DNA of 38,305 nucleotides, taken from the NCBI GenBank assembly GCA_003209055.1, contig QCTB01000008.1:1-38305 (forward strand), read 5' to 3'. A program made the translations under genes and the position numbers. The notes beneath the pieces were generated by a model. The model saw only the letters and a program-made list of their open reading frames with translations. It ran no database searches and was not told where the DNA came from. Positions within the stretch are counted from its first letter, which is position 1. Each line of letters starts with the position of its first letter. Source of the stretch: Prochlorococcus sp. AG-670-O13 (GTDB lineage Bacteria; Cyanobacteriota; Cyanobacteriia; PCC-6307; Cyanobiaceae). Shown piece after piece: positions 8,373 through 17,781 of the stretch.

Positions 8373-8885
8373 TTGAGCCGTTCTTTAGATCTACCCTCAA
8401 CTGAAGGTGTTGACACATTAGCTCAAGAGCTTGCAAAACTTCAGGATAAAGGGAAGAGAAGGATTGCTTTTTTGGGCAGTAGACATGTGCCTGTTGTTGA
8501 TATACATTTGATCGAACTTATCGCGAGGTCATTAGCGCAAGAGGGACATACTATCCTTACATCTGGATCTCAGGGAGTTAATGCAGCTGTTATAAGAGCT
8601 GTTTTAGAGATTAATCCATCCTTGCTGACTGTGCTTTTGCCACAAAGTTTAGATAAGCAATTACCTGAAATTAAAGAACAATTAGAGAGCGTCATGCATT
8701 TAGTTGAGAAGAGTGAGAATGATGAATTACCTTTGCCCATGGCAAGCAGTCTTTGTAATCAAGAAATTATTAATAGATGTGATCAATTAATTTGTTTCGC
8801 TTTTCATGATAGTGAAACCTTATTGAATAGTTGTAGATGTGCAGAAGAAATGGGAAAGGTTGTTAGTTTGTTATTTTTTGATTAA
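8373..8885 (+). CDS. Rossmann-fold protein of the LOG/DprA-like superfamily
   Basis: 170 residues starting at TTG (no in-frame ATG fits before conserved sequence). RRIAFLGSRHVP near residue 29 and HTILTSGSQGVNAAVIRAVL near 60-80 are typical of SMF/DprA or TIGR00725-like nucleotide-binding folds: a beta strand, GSR turn and a GSQGV loop. No PGGxGTxxE motif of LOG phosphoribohydrolases is seen, so cytokinin-type activity is not supported. It follows the DRTGG gene closely. A T13 run follows the stop. Confidence 0.7.
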   Translation: MSRSLDLPSTEGVDTLAQELAKLQDKGKRRIAFLGSRHVPVVDIHLIELIARSLAQEGHTILTSGSQGVNAAVIRAVLEINPSLLTVLLPQSLDKQLPEIKEQLESVMHLVEKSENDELPLPMASSLCNQEIINRCDQLICFAFHDSETLLNSCRCAEEMGKVVSLLFFD

Positions 8886-8951
8886 ATTAATTCTCTTTTT
8901 TTTTTTTTAAGTTTATTTGGGGTAATAATTAAATTAACTTGAATTTAAGTA

Positions 8952-9449
8952 ATGGCAGAAAATTTTTCATTCGATGTAGTTTCTGATTTTGATAGACAAG
9001 AATTAGTAAACGCTTTGGATCAGGTTAAAAGAGAAATTTCTCAAAGATATGACCTTAAGGGAACTGATACCTCTTTAGATTTGGAAAAAGATAATATTTT
9101 TATAATTACAAATAGTGAATTAACTCTAAATTCTGTAATTGATATTATTAGACAAAAGGCAATAAAAAGAAAACTATCTTTAAAAATTTTTGATTACAAA
9201 GACATTGAAGTTGTAAGCGGAAATAGAGTAAAGCAAACTATCACTTTAAAGAAAGGACTTAATCAGGAAATTGCAAAAAAGATCAGTAAGAAAATAAGAG
9301 ATGAATTTAAAAAGGTAAATGTAAGTATTAATGGAGAGACCCTAAGAGTAATAAGCAAAAGTAAGAATGATCTTCAGTTGACAATTAAATTACTTGATAA
9401 TTTGGAGGAGACATATAAAATTCCTCTCCAAGCAAATAATTATAGATAA
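8952..9449 (+). CDS. YajQ family nucleotide-binding protein
   Basis: 165 residues covering the whole YajQ/UPF0234 family: FSFDVVSDFDRQELVNALDQ at the start, then QRYDLKGT, and a second RNP-like half with KQTITLKKGLNQEIAKKISK and the ending NNYR. The fold is two ferredoxin-like domains; members bind RNA or nucleotides, and in some proteobacteria c-di-GMP. Its partner here is unknown. It is 24 bp upstream of a 69-residue gene, probably one transcript. Confidence 0.93.
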   Translation: MAENFSFDVVSDFDRQELVNALDQVKREISQRYDLKGTDTSLDLEKDNIFIITNSELTLNSVIDIIRQKAIKRKLSLKIFDYKDIEVVSGNRVKQTITLKKGLNQEIAKKISKKIRDEFKKVNVSINGETLRVISKSKNDLQLTIKLLDNLEETYKIPLQANNYR

Positions 9450-9473
9450 AATATTGTTAATTAACATTTTACA

Positions 9474-9683
9474 ATGGCAGATTATTCAAAATCTCTTATA
9501 GATTCATTGTGCTTAAAAATAAAAGATTATCCACGTTTTTCATTAAGAGAGCTTGAGAAATTTTGTTGGATGGCAGCTCATGAGCATAAGCATGGAGTCT
9601 TACCTTCTGAATATGATATAAGAGAAATAGATGAGGATCTTTATTTACAATTATTGCGGAAATTTAAATCAAATAATCTTTAA
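9474..9683 (+). CDS. Conserved hypothetical protein, 69 aa
   Basis: A soluble 69-residue protein without membrane or signal segments; predicted largely helical. It has the sequence FSLRELEKFCWMAAHEHKHGVLPSEYDIREID, with a His/Glu-rich AAHEHKHG stretch. I do not recognise a family with a function. The ATG follows the YajQ stop by 24 bp, in the same direction, and the size and spacing suggest a real gene. Confidence 0.7.
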   Translation: MADYSKSLIDSLCLKIKDYPRFSLRELEKFCWMAAHEHKHGVLPSEYDIREIDEDLYLQLLRKFKSNNL

Positions 9684-9793
9684 AGTTTAATAATTAATTA
9701 TTTAAAACAATTATTAAAAAAATATTTTAATTAAATACCTAATTAATGCATTAATTAAATTCTTTAAATATGATTAATTAAAAGCAAATTTAA

Positions 9794-10600
9794 ATGTCAA
9801 CTTCTTTCAAAAATGTAACCCCAACTGGTCCTGGAGGAACAGCAACACTACTTATCGTTTTATCTTTTACTGGATTCCTTTTGCTCACACAATCCTTATT
9901 TGTGGTACCTTCTGGACAAGTAGCTGTAGTAACAACTCTAGGAAAAGTAAGTGGTGGTTCAAGAAGACCAGGATTGAATTTTAAAGTCCCTTTTGTTCAG
10001 TCGGTATTTCCCTTTGATGTGAAAACTCAAGTTCAACCTGAGAAATTTGAGACTTTAACAAAAGATCTTCAAGTTATTAGAGCAACTGCTACTGTTAAAT
10101 ATTCAGTTAAGCCAAGTGAGGCAGGTAGGATTTTTGCCACAATTGCTAGTAGAAACAGTGATGTCTATCAAAAGATAGTTCAACCTTCCTTACTTAAAGC
10201 TCTTAAATCAGTTTTCTCACAATATGAATTAGAGACTATAGCAACCGAATTTAATGTAATTTCTGAAAAAGTCGCTTCTACTGTTGCTGAGGAATTGAAT
10301 TCCTTTGATTATGTGGATGTTAAGAGCTTAGATCTCACGGGTTTAGAAATAGCTGAGGAATATAGAGCTGCTATTGAACAGAAACAAATTGCTGGACAGC
10401 TACTCTTGAGAGCCAAAACAGAGGTAGAAATTGCAGAACAGGAAGCTTTAAGGTATGAAACTTTAAACAAAGGATTAAATGATCAAGTGCTCTTTAAACT
10501 ATTTTTAGATAAATGGGATGGCAGTACTCAAGTCGTTCCAGGGCTCCCAGGGACTAATTCAGGGATGCCACCAGTAATTGTTGGAGGTAAAAATAAATAA
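9794..10600 (+). CDS. phb: Prohibitin/SPFH domain membrane protein
   Basis: 268 residues. An N-terminal transmembrane segment (about 17-37) is followed by the SPFH domain (VPSGQVAVVTTLGKVSG, RPGLNFKVPFVQSVFPFDVKTQ) and a helical region EEYRAAIEQKQIAGQLLLRAKTEVEIAEQEA typical of prohibitins, ending in a Gly/Pro-rich tail. Prohibitins form ring scaffolds in membranes and modulate FtsH proteases; in cyanobacteria they are found on thylakoid and plasma membranes. Ends 2 bp from the convergent hemL. Confidence 0.92.
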   Translation: MSTSFKNVTPTGPGGTATLLIVLSFTGFLLLTQSLFVVPSGQVAVVTTLGKVSGGSRRPGLNFKVPFVQSVFPFDVKTQVQPEKFETLTKDLQVIRATATVKYSVKPSEAGRIFATIASRNSDVYQKIVQPSLLKALKSVFSQYELETIATEFNVISEKVASTVAEELNSFDYVDVKSLDLTGLEIAEEYRAAIEQKQIAGQLLLRAKTEVEIAEQEALRYETLNKGLNDQVLFKLFLDKWDGSTQVVPGLPGTNSGMPPVIVGGKNK

Positions 10601-10602
10601 AG

Positions 10603-11904
10603 TTAATTTTTTAAGATACTAAAGGATTGATCGAATGCTTCTAATGTTCGATCAATTTCTTCTTCACTATGTGATAAAGAAGTAAAGCCAGCTTCAAATG
10701 AACTTGGAGCCAAGTAAATTCCTCTTTTGAGCATCTCTCTGTGTAGTTTTCCAAATAATTCTGAATCGTTTGTTTTTGCTTCTTCAAAATTTCTTACAGG
10801 CCCTTCGCATAAGAAAAATCCGAACATTGCGCTTACACTGCCACCATTAATAGCGATGCCATTATTCTCTGCTGATTGGATAATACCTTCAATCAACCTT
10901 GAGGTTGTAGATTCTAGTTTCTCATAAGTACCTTCTTGTCTTAACAATTCAAGTGTTTTGATTCCTGCTGTCATTGCGAGTGGATTTCCACTTAAAGTAC
11001 CAGCTTGATATACAGGACCAGATGGGGCAACCATGGACATTATTTCTTTTCTCCCTCCATAAGCTCCAACAGGTAAACCTCCACCAATTACTTTGCCGAG
11101 AGTTGTCAAATCTGGAGTAACTCCAAACTTTTCTTGGGCCCCTCCATAGCTAATTCTGAAACCTGTCATAACTTCATCAAAAACTAATAATGATCCATTT
11201 TCAGTTGTAAGCTCTCTCAAACCTTCAAGGAAACCAGGTTCAGGAGTAATGAATCCTGCATTTCCTACTATAGGTTCAAGAATTACTCCTGATATTGCAT
11301 CAGGATTCTCCGAAAATAATTTTTTTACAGCTTCAAGATCGTTGTAAGGGGCAGTTAGAGTGTTTGCCGTTGTAGTTCTCGGAACACCTGGGGAGTCAGG
11401 TAAGCCTAAAGTAGCAACACCAGATCCTGCTTTTACCAAAAACATATCTGCATGTCCGTGATAGCACCCGTCAAATTTAATAACTTTATCTCTTCCAGTA
11501 AATGCTCTCATTAGTCTTAAAACTGCCATGCAGGCTTCAGTCCCACTGTTTACAAATCTAACCATTTCTACCGATGGAACAGCATCTATTACCATTTCAG
11601 CAAGTTTATTTTCTAATACACAAGGTGCTCCAAAACTAGTACCTTTTTCAATTGCTTCTTGCAATGCTGTGATTACTTCAGGATGAGCATGTCCACATAT
11701 GGCTGGCCCCCAACTACCTATATAATCTATGTACCTATTTCCATCAACGTCCCAAGCAAATGGTCCTTTTACCCTATCAAAAACAATTGGCTTTCCACCA
11801 ACAGACTTAAATGCTCTTACAGGGGAACTAACACCTCCAGGCATTAATTTTAATGCTGAAGAAAAAACTTCTTCAGAACGTGCGATATTAAATATGTCAG
11901 TCAA
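10603..11904 (-). CDS. hemL: Glutamate-1-semialdehyde 2,1-aminomutase
   Basis: 433 residues. This PLP enzyme converts glutamate-1-semialdehyde to 5-aminolevulinate, the committed precursor of chlorophyll and heme. PLP-binding features are FDEVMTGFR (Asp243) and the Schiff-base lysine K271 in [15 protein letters not shown]; the N-terminal [17 protein letters not shown] is family-specific. Full length. Upstream is a 229-bp AT-rich gap to xthA, which must hold its promoter; I could not assign boxes. Confidence 0.97.
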   Translation of the reverse strand: MTDIFNIARSEEVFSSALKLMPGGVSSPVRAFKSVGGKPIVFDRVKGPFAWDVDGNRYIDYIGSWGPAICGHAHPEVITALQEAIEKGTSFGAPCVLENKLAEMVIDAVPSVEMVRFVNSGTEACMAVLRLMRAFTGRDKVIKFDGCYHGHADMFLVKAGSGVATLGLPDSPGVPRTTTANTLTAPYNDLEAVKKLFSENPDAISGVILEPIVGNAGFITPEPGFLEGLRELTTENGSLLVFDEVMTGFRISYGGAQEKFGVTPDLTTLGKVIGGGLPVGAYGGRKEIMSMVAPSGPVYQAGTLSGNPLAMTAGIKTLELLRQEGTYEKLESTTSRLIEGIIQSAENNGIAINGGSVSAMFGFFLCEGPVRNFEEAKTNDSELFGKLHREMLKRGIYLAPSSFEAGFTSLSHSEEEIDRTLEAFDQSFSILKN

Positions 11905-12133
11905 AATTTAAATGAATTGAGTTTTGAGAAAAATTTCATCATGTCCTAAATTAGAAATAAGTAAAAAATTTGTCAATCAGATTGAAATTCTACATTATGA
12001 TATTTTTATTGCGTTATTTTGGAATGTAAATAATTAATTTTTAGGAAAATTTGATACAAAACTAATTTATCTCTAAATTTTTCTTTAATAATAAGCGTTT
12101 TGAAGGTTTATAAGGCTAAAAAATCTTCGGGAT

Positions 12134-12979
12134 CTATATTCCGAAAAGATCATCATCATCATCAAAGAAATCTTCATCGTGATTATCGATATCTAAATTA
12201 ATTAACACTGGAGCATGATCACTAGGTTGTAAATTTTCTCTTTGATTCCTTTCTATTACACAGCTTTTTAGTCTTGATGAAAGGTTTTTACTGACATAAA
12301 TATGGTCTATCCTCCAACCTTTATTTAGTTCATAAGCATTATTACGGTAATCCCACCAACTCCAATAACCAGTATCTTTCTCAAAAATACGAAAAGAATC
12401 AATAAATCTTCCTTTAAGAACATTATTAAGTGCCTCTCTTTCAATCTTTGAGGCCATTATCCCCCCTTCGTATTTCTGGGGGGAATGAATATCTATATCG
12501 TGTGGAGCAATATTAAAATCACCAACAAGACAAACTAAATCATCTGGTCTAACTTGCTCATCTAAAAAAGTTGATAAGTGTTTTAACCATTTGATTTTAT
12601 AATCAAATTTTTCAGAATTTAATGAAGAACCATTAGGAACGTAAACATTTATTATTTTCAAACCATTGATATCTGCAGAAATCAACCTTTTTTGTTCATT
12701 AAAATCTATAGAAATGTTTTTTTTATAAATATCATTAGTAAATCCTTTATTTACATTTTCGAACTTAAATTTACTAATTATTGCTACTCCATTGTAAGAT
12801 TTTTGGCCACAAATAATAACTTCGTACCCTAATTCTTGAAAAGGTGCTAAAGGGAAATCATTATCAGTAACTTTGGTCTCTTGAAGACAAAGGATATCAG
12901 GCTTTACATCGTTAATCCAATTAGTTATTTGAGAAAGCCTTGTTCTTACCGAGTTAACATTCCAAGTTGCGATTAACAA
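12134..12979 (-). CDS. xthA: Exodeoxyribonuclease III (AP endonuclease)
   Basis: 281 residues of the EEP fold that nicks DNA at abasic sites and trims 3' ends in base-excision repair. Catalytic positions are seen: E34 (CLQETKV), D154/N156 (VGDFNIAP), D225 (WRIDHIYVS), D254/H255 (SDHAPVLI). The C-terminus carries an extra acidic tail (HDEDFFDDDDDLFGI), reminiscent of tip motifs that contact partner proteins. The window keeps 71 bp between it and the divergent gene at 13051. Confidence 0.95.
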   Translation of the reverse strand: MLIATWNVNSVRTRLSQITNWINDVKPDILCLQETKVTDNDFPLAPFQELGYEVIICGQKSYNGVAIISKFKFENVNKGFTNDIYKKNISIDFNEQKRLISADINGLKIINVYVPNGSSLNSEKFDYKIKWLKHLSTFLDEQVRPDDLVCLVGDFNIAPHDIDIHSPQKYEGGIMASKIEREALNNVLKGRFIDSFRIFEKDTGYWSWWDYRNNAYELNKGWRIDHIYVSKNLSSRLKSCVIERNQRENLQPSDHAPVLINLDIDNHDEDFFDDDDDLFGI

Positions 12980-13050
12980 TTTATGACCAATCTATGTAAA
13001 ATTAAAATAGCAAATAATTTTAACCTTAAATTATTTTGAAATTAAACAAA

Positions 13051-13347
13051 ATGAAAATAAAACTAAATAAATATTTATCCAGATCAGCGAAAATTTTTAT
13101 TTTATTTATTTCATTAATGAATATAAAATCAATTTTATTAATCGCAGAAGACTTATACTTGAATGAAATTGAAATTGATAGTTCAACAAAAATAGATAAA
13201 AATAGTTCTAGTTTGCCTACTAATCCTTTTGAGATAGTCGAGATGATTAGAAGAGCAAATAGTTTGAATGATGCAACTAAACCTTCTGATGCTATTGATG
13301 ATGCTTTAAAATCATTTGATAAGATTGGAGAAAAAGAAAATCTTTAA
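13051..13347 (+). CDS. Hypothetical secreted or membrane-anchored protein, 98 aa
   Basis: The N-terminus has Lys/Arg residues and a hydrophobic stretch (IFILFISLMNIKSILLIA, about 15-32), compatible with a signal peptide cleaved near LLIAED or an anchor. The rest is polar: NPFEIVEMIRRANSLNDATKPSDAIDDALKSF. I do not recognise a characterised family, though NPFELVEMIRRANS-type segments recur in picocyanobacterial small proteins. ATG at 13051 is preferred over an in-frame TTG at 13036. It begins a four-gene plus-strand run. Confidence 0.65.
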   Translation: MKIKLNKYLSRSAKIFILFISLMNIKSILLIAEDLYLNEIEIDSSTKIDKNSSSLPTNPFEIVEMIRRANSLNDATKPSDAIDDALKSFDKIGEKENL

Positions 13348-13386
13348 TTTAATAAATTTTCATATTTAATTAAAAAAATCTCAAAT

Positions 13387-13986
13387 ATGTATAAAAGTCC
13401 TATTCAAGAAGTTACAAATAAACTACAGTACCGTGCTATTGGTATTGTAGAAGGTATTTACAAACCAAATAATACAGATCAATTAAATAGAGGCGTATTA
13501 ACAGATAAAGAAGGGAAAACAGTCGAAACAGTTATACTTGGTAAAGCTTTATCTTTAATAAAAAAATATATTAATTTAGAAAATTATTATTTTTGGATAG
13601 TTTATCCAAGAAATAAAAACACTAATAATTTACATCTGCAAGTGGTAGGAATATGGGACCCTTATCAATTAAATCAACTTGATAAGAATGTCTCTGAAAA
13701 GGATCCTTCTAAATTATTAGAGGAATTAAATTTGAACAATAATTATTTTTCGATAAGAGGTGAATTGGTTTATGTAAATACACAAAAGAAAGAGGTTGTT
13801 ATAAAAATTTGTGCTTCTTCATCTGTAAAAAAATTAAAAAATGCAACTTTTAAAATTGTTATTGAAGGTGAGATCCCTCTTAAGTTATTGAATAATTTTG
13901 TAAGCCTGGATGTTATTAGGGATGGGAATACACTTAAAATGGTTAAGTACGAAGTTATTGAAAAAATAATATCTAAAAAAGGATAG
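13387..13986 (+). CDS. Conserved cyanobacterial hypothetical protein, 199 aa
   Basis: A soluble protein opening with LQYRAIGIVEGIYKP and containing YFWIVYPRNK and LHLQVVGIWDP, a pattern I associate with a cyanobacterial family of unknown function. Predicted beta-rich, with an OB-like rhythm in the second half (YFSIRGELVYVNTQKKEVVIKI). No signal peptide, no membrane helix and no catalytic motif. It sits 39 bp after the small secreted protein gene and 65 bp before larC. Confidence 0.72.
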   Translation: MYKSPIQEVTNKLQYRAIGIVEGIYKPNNTDQLNRGVLTDKEGKTVETVILGKALSLIKKYINLENYYFWIVYPRNKNTNNLHLQVVGIWDPYQLNQLDKNVSEKDPSKLLEELNLNNNYFSIRGELVYVNTQKKEVVIKICASSSVKKLKNATFKIVIEGEIPLKLLNNFVSLDVIRDGNTLKMVKYEVIEKIISKKG

Positions 13987-14051
13987 GATTAGAAATGGTT
14001 AATAAGTTCTTACCTTTTGTATTCTTATTATTCAAAAATTTATAAAGGGTC

Positions 14052-15275
14052 ATGGAAGAAATATTAATTGAATGTTCCCCTGGCGTATCTGGGGATATGT
14101 TATTAGGAGGTTTTTATGATTTGGGTGTACCAAAACATGTGATTGAAAAAACTCTTGCATGTTTTGGATTAGAAAATTTGTATTATTTAAATCTGAGAGA
14201 ATCTAAAAGTTGCTCAATTCGAGGAATTAAGATTGAAGTAGGAGCAACTAATCAAAGCATCAAAAGAGATTGGAGTAGTATTAAAGATTTAATTTTGAAG
14301 GCTAAATTAGAAAAACAATTAAAGAAAAGAATCTACGAAGTTTTTGAGTCTTTAGCCATTGCAGAGGGCAGAGTTCATGGTATTGAGCCTGAAGAAGTTC
14401 ATTTTCATGAGATTGGTGCAATTGATTCTTTGGTAGATATCATTGGAGTCTGCGCCTCAATCGAATATTTACAGCCGAAAAATGTTTTTTGTAATCAACC
14501 AACTTTGGGCAGAGGTTATGTTCAGACTGATCATGGCAAGCTATCAATACCATCTCCTGCGGTAATAGAGTTATTAAAGGGAAAAGATATTAAGGTGATT
14601 TCAAGTATTGATTCAATAGATGGTGAATTGTCAACTCCAACGGGAATAGCCTTACTCATTAATTTGGTCGAATCTTTCCAAACCCCTTATAAATATTCCA
14701 TTGATTCTTATGGAGTAGGTATTGGAAATTTAGAACTTCCATGCCCTAATTTGGTAAGGGTATTAAAAATTAATACTAATGAAGAAAATTTGAAAGATAA
14801 AAATATTAGTCCAAGATATGAAGAGATTTGTATTCAAGAGGTATGGATTGATGATCAATCATCTGAAGAAATAGCTAATTTATTGGAGCTATTTAGAAAA
14901 GAGGGAGCTTATGATGTTTCATCACAGATAATTTATATGAAAAAAAACAGGATAGGTTTTTCTCTCCAAGTCATCTTACCTATTGAAAAGCAAGATTATT
15001 TCAGGAATTTATGGTTTAAACATTCTACTTCTATAGGAATTAGGGAAAGAAAACAATCGAGGTGGGTTTTACTTAGAAGAAAAGGAGAGTGTCTAACATC
15101 TTTTGGGAAAATTAAGTTTAAACAGTCAATGAAACCTAACGGAAGAATCTATATGAAACCAGAGAATGATGAAATTTTAAGATTGCAAATTGAAAATAAT
15201 AAAACGGCTGAAGAAGTAAAAAATATTCTTAAAGAATCATGCAGGGAATTTAAGGCTTTTGAAGATTGGAAATAA
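14052..15275 (+). CDS. larC: LarC-family nickel-insertion protein (TIGR00299)
   Basis: 407 residues in one continuous frame. The start ECSPGVSGDMLLGGFYDLG and the central EGRVHGIEPEEVHFHEIGAIDSLVDI, with clustered His/Glu, are LarC hallmarks; the C-terminal ferredoxin-like part begins about residue 265. In Lactobacillus LarC inserts nickel into the pincer cofactor of lactate racemase, using CTP, and is made through a programmed frameshift; here no frameshift is needed. No larA, larB or larE lies in this window, so the client is unknown. An ATG at 15284 follows the stop by 8 nt. Confidence 0.88.
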   Translation: MEEILIECSPGVSGDMLLGGFYDLGVPKHVIEKTLACFGLENLYYLNLRESKSCSIRGIKIEVGATNQSIKRDWSSIKDLILKAKLEKQLKKRIYEVFESLAIAEGRVHGIEPEEVHFHEIGAIDSLVDIIGVCASIEYLQPKNVFCNQPTLGRGYVQTDHGKLSIPSPAVIELLKGKDIKVISSIDSIDGELSTPTGIALLINLVESFQTPYKYSIDSYGVGIGNLELPCPNLVRVLKINTNEENLKDKNISPRYEEICIQEVWIDDQSSEEIANLLELFRKEGAYDVSSQIIYMKKNRIGFSLQVILPIEKQDYFRNLWFKHSTSIGIRERKQSRWVLLRRKGECLTSFGKIKFKQSMKPNGRIYMKPENDEILRLQIENNKTAEEVKNILKESCREFKAFEDWK

Positions 15276-15283
15276 GATTCAAA

Positions 15284-16228
15284 ATGAATAAAAAATTTTT
15301 TATAAAGATTTTAAAGAATATTAATTTTGCAATCATTAAGAAACTTTTTTTTCTATCAAGCATATCTTATTTCTGTTTTTATTTTTTTAAAAATTTAGAT
15401 CAAATTTCTTTTAATATTGATTTTGCCAGAAATGGAAATTTTATATTCTTATCATTTTTGTTTTGTATACTAAGTATTTTTTTTAATGCTCTAGCTTGGA
15501 AAAATATAGTTTTTTGGTTTGGTAAAACTAAGACTAAAAATAATTTAATTACCTTTTATGTTCTTACAAATGTTCTTAAATATGTACCAGGAGGGATTTG
15601 GCATTTCTTTGAAAGGTATAACTTTCTTAAAGATATTAGTAATCCTCAATTAGCTTTTTATTCTACGCTAATTGAGCCATATTTCATGTTGTGTGCATCT
15701 TTTTTATTGGCATCAGTTGGTATATTTTTTTTTCCATTGTATTTTTTATTACTCATACCACTAGTATTTCTGAATAGAAAATTAATTTTCCTAATTTTGC
15801 AAAGATTAGAAACCTTGAAAGGCAAAACAATTAGGGCTTTAAATTTCAACAATGAAAAGTATCTTTTTGAGGAAAGAATAAAAATTATTTCTTTCTTCCC
15901 CGCCAGAGCTTTTTTGATGGAAATCCTTTTTGTCTTATCAAAATTTATTGGATTTATTATTTGTTTTTATGTAGTTAATTTAGAAAATCAGTATAGTATT
16001 TTTTATTTATTAGCAATTTTTTGTTTGTCATGGGCTTTTGGATTAATAGTGCCAACAGCCCCAGGAGGGGTAGGTGTATTTGAGGCTTGTTTTATTTTTT
16101 TTGTTGGAAAAAATATTCCGCAAAATATAATTCTTGTAATTTTAATTTATTTTAGATTGATATCTACCTCGGCAGATTTATTTTTAGGTCTGCCTTTTTT
16201 ATTAAGAAAATTTTTAAAAAGAATTTAG
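15284..16228 (+). CDS. Multi-pass membrane protein, lysylphosphatidylglycerol synthase TM/UPF0104-like
   Basis: 314 residues with about 7-8 hydrophobic segments; the motif PTAPGGVGVFEACFIFF near the C-terminus is the signature of the LPG synthase transmembrane (flippase-like) family. There is no cytosolic transferase domain, so lipid aminoacylation itself is unlikely; transport or a glycolipid role is possible. An in-frame TTG at 15266 would overlap larC, but the ATG at 15284 lies 8 nt after the larC stop and fits better. The stop TAG interlocks with the futB-like stop in TTAG. Confidence 0.82.
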   Translation: MNKKFFIKILKNINFAIIKKLFFLSSISYFCFYFFKNLDQISFNIDFARNGNFIFLSFLFCILSIFFNALAWKNIVFWFGKTKTKNNLITFYVLTNVLKYVPGGIWHFFERYNFLKDISNPQLAFYSTLIEPYFMLCASFLLASVGIFFFPLYFLLLIPLVFLNRKLIFLILQRLETLKGKTIRALNFNNEKYLFEERIKIISFFPARAFLMEILFVLSKFIGFIICFYVVNLENQYSIFYLLAIFCLSWAFGLIVPTAPGGVGVFEACFIFFVGKNIPQNIILVILIYFRLISTSADLFLGLPFLLRKFLKRI

Positions 16229-17763
16229 TTCTTTTTTTCTAAGTTTGGAATTAATGTACTTGATGCAATAAGTCCCAAGGCTGTTATAAAAAGTGCAGGT
16301 AATAAGGCTTCTGCCATTCGCTCATCTCCAGCATATTGATATATCCTTACAGATAAGGTATCAAAATCGAAAGGTCTAAGAATAAAAGTAATTGGTAATT
16401 CCTTAATCGTGTCTACAAAAACTAAAAGAGATCCAACAAATATTGGACCTTTTAATAGTGGAATATGTATCTTTTTGATAACACCAAGCCAATTTGATCC
16501 TAGTCCTTTTGCAGCCTCATCAAGGCTGGGAGATATTCTTTCAAAACCAGACTCAAGGGTACCTTTTGAGATAGTTAAAAAACGGACTACATAACCCCAG
16601 ATCAGAAGGAATATGGCAATAAAATAAAAATTTGAATTTGTAAAGGTTATTAATGATATCGCTAATACTGTTCCAGGTATTGCATATCCAATACCCGCAG
16701 GGAATGTTATTAATCTCATAAGTAAGTTCTTATTCTGACGATTAGATAGTGTTAATATTAATGAGAAAACTAAAGTTACTAATGCAGTAATTATCCCAAG
16801 ACCAATAGTTCTAAGAGTAAGAAATAGTAATTCTATTGTGAATCCTTTTTTTAACTGATCAATATTTAAGAGAAACCATGAAAACGGAATCCCAATTGAA
16901 AATAATGGTGGTAATAGAGTAAACAAAATTGCTAAGTAAAACCTATCTCCTTTTAACTGAAAACCCAACGAATCTAATGATGCAGGATTTTCACTCCAAC
17001 GTTTCGTCTTGCTTCTAGAAAGTTTTTCAAACAAAATTAAAGCAAAAACTATTATTAAGGCAACTAATGATAATCCAATCGCGCTCTTAGGATTACCTTC
17101 AATTATCCAATTCTCAGTTATACCTTTAGAAATACTTGGAATATTTAATAACTCAACTGCCCCTAATTCATTCATAACTTCCATACACATAAGGCTGATT
17201 CCAGTTATTAATGCTGGGAAAGCCATTGGAAGAGCAATTTTAAAAAAGCTGCCCCATGGTCCAACCCCTAATCCTCTACTAGCATTAATTTGATTAGCTC
17301 CAAATTTATTAAAGCTTTCATTAGCAAGTAAAAAAACATAAGGATATGTAGTAATTGAAAGTATAAGAACTGCCCACCAAAAACCAGTTATTTGATATCC
17401 CAAAATACTTCCTAAATCCTGTAAAACTGCAGTTAATAAATATGCAGGAATTGCTAGTGGAATTAGTTGAAAAATACGCAGAGTTTTCCTTAATCTGAAT
17501 TCGCAATTGGATAGTAACCATCCATTTAAGGTGCCTAAACCACCCCCAAAAAAACTAGTAAGTATTAAAAGTTTTAATGTGCCAAATATTTCTTTTCTTC
17601 CTGCAATACCTAAAGAGAAATTTCCACTTAAAATAAAATCTATTCCTTCAATTAAGAAACTAAAAATCGGAAGTATTACTATAAATGCAACTATAAAAGA
17701 AGCAATATTTAAGGGCTTTAAATCTGATAAAAATATTTTTATTTGTTTATTAAAGATTTTCAA
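16225..17763 (-). CDS. futB: Iron(III)-type ABC transporter permease (FutB/AfuB-like)
   Basis: 512 residues forming two fused permease halves, about 12 membrane spans in total. Each half carries an EAA loop: INASRGLGVGPWGSFFKIALP (about 160-180) and DEAAKGLGSNWLGVIKKIHIP (about 415-435), where the ATPase docks. This organisation is that of ferric iron or thiamine permeases; iron is favoured in marine cyanobacteria but is not proved by sequence. The binding protein (futA/idiA) and ATPase are not in the window. It is the last gene of a minus-strand run with a CobW-type chaperone 18 bp upstream. Confidence 0.87.
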   Translation of the reverse strand: MKIFNKQIKIFLSDLKPLNIASFIVAFIVILPIFSFLIEGIDFILSGNFSLGIAGRKEIFGTLKLLILTSFFGGGLGTLNGWLLSNCEFRLRKTLRIFQLIPLAIPAYLLTAVLQDLGSILGYQITGFWWAVLILSITTYPYVFLLANESFNKFGANQINASRGLGVGPWGSFFKIALPMAFPALITGISLMCMEVMNELGAVELLNIPSISKGITENWIIEGNPKSAIGLSLVALIIVFALILFEKLSRSKTKRWSENPASLDSLGFQLKGDRFYLAILFTLLPPLFSIGIPFSWFLLNIDQLKKGFTIELLFLTLRTIGLGIITALVTLVFSLILTLSNRQNKNLLMRLITFPAGIGYAIPGTVLAISLITFTNSNFYFIAIFLLIWGYVVRFLTISKGTLESGFERISPSLDEAAKGLGSNWLGVIKKIHIPLLKGPIFVGSLLVFVDTIKELPITFILRPFDFDTLSVRIYQYAGDERMAEALLPALFITALGLIASSTLIPNLEKKN

Positions 17764-17781
17764 ATATAAAATAAAACTTTA

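Noticed and set aside
8896-8908. T13 run after the Rossmann gene as an intrinsic terminator
   Set aside because: No adjacent G/C-containing stem was found, so it is not supported as a terminator.
11905-12133. Hidden small gene or RNA between hemL and xthA
   Set aside because: Only very short frames exist and no convincing stem-loops were seen; it is AT-rich upstream sequence of hemL.
15266-15283. TTG start giving an overlap of the LPG-like gene with larC
   Set aside because: An ATG 8 nt after the larC stop gives a simpler start without overlap.
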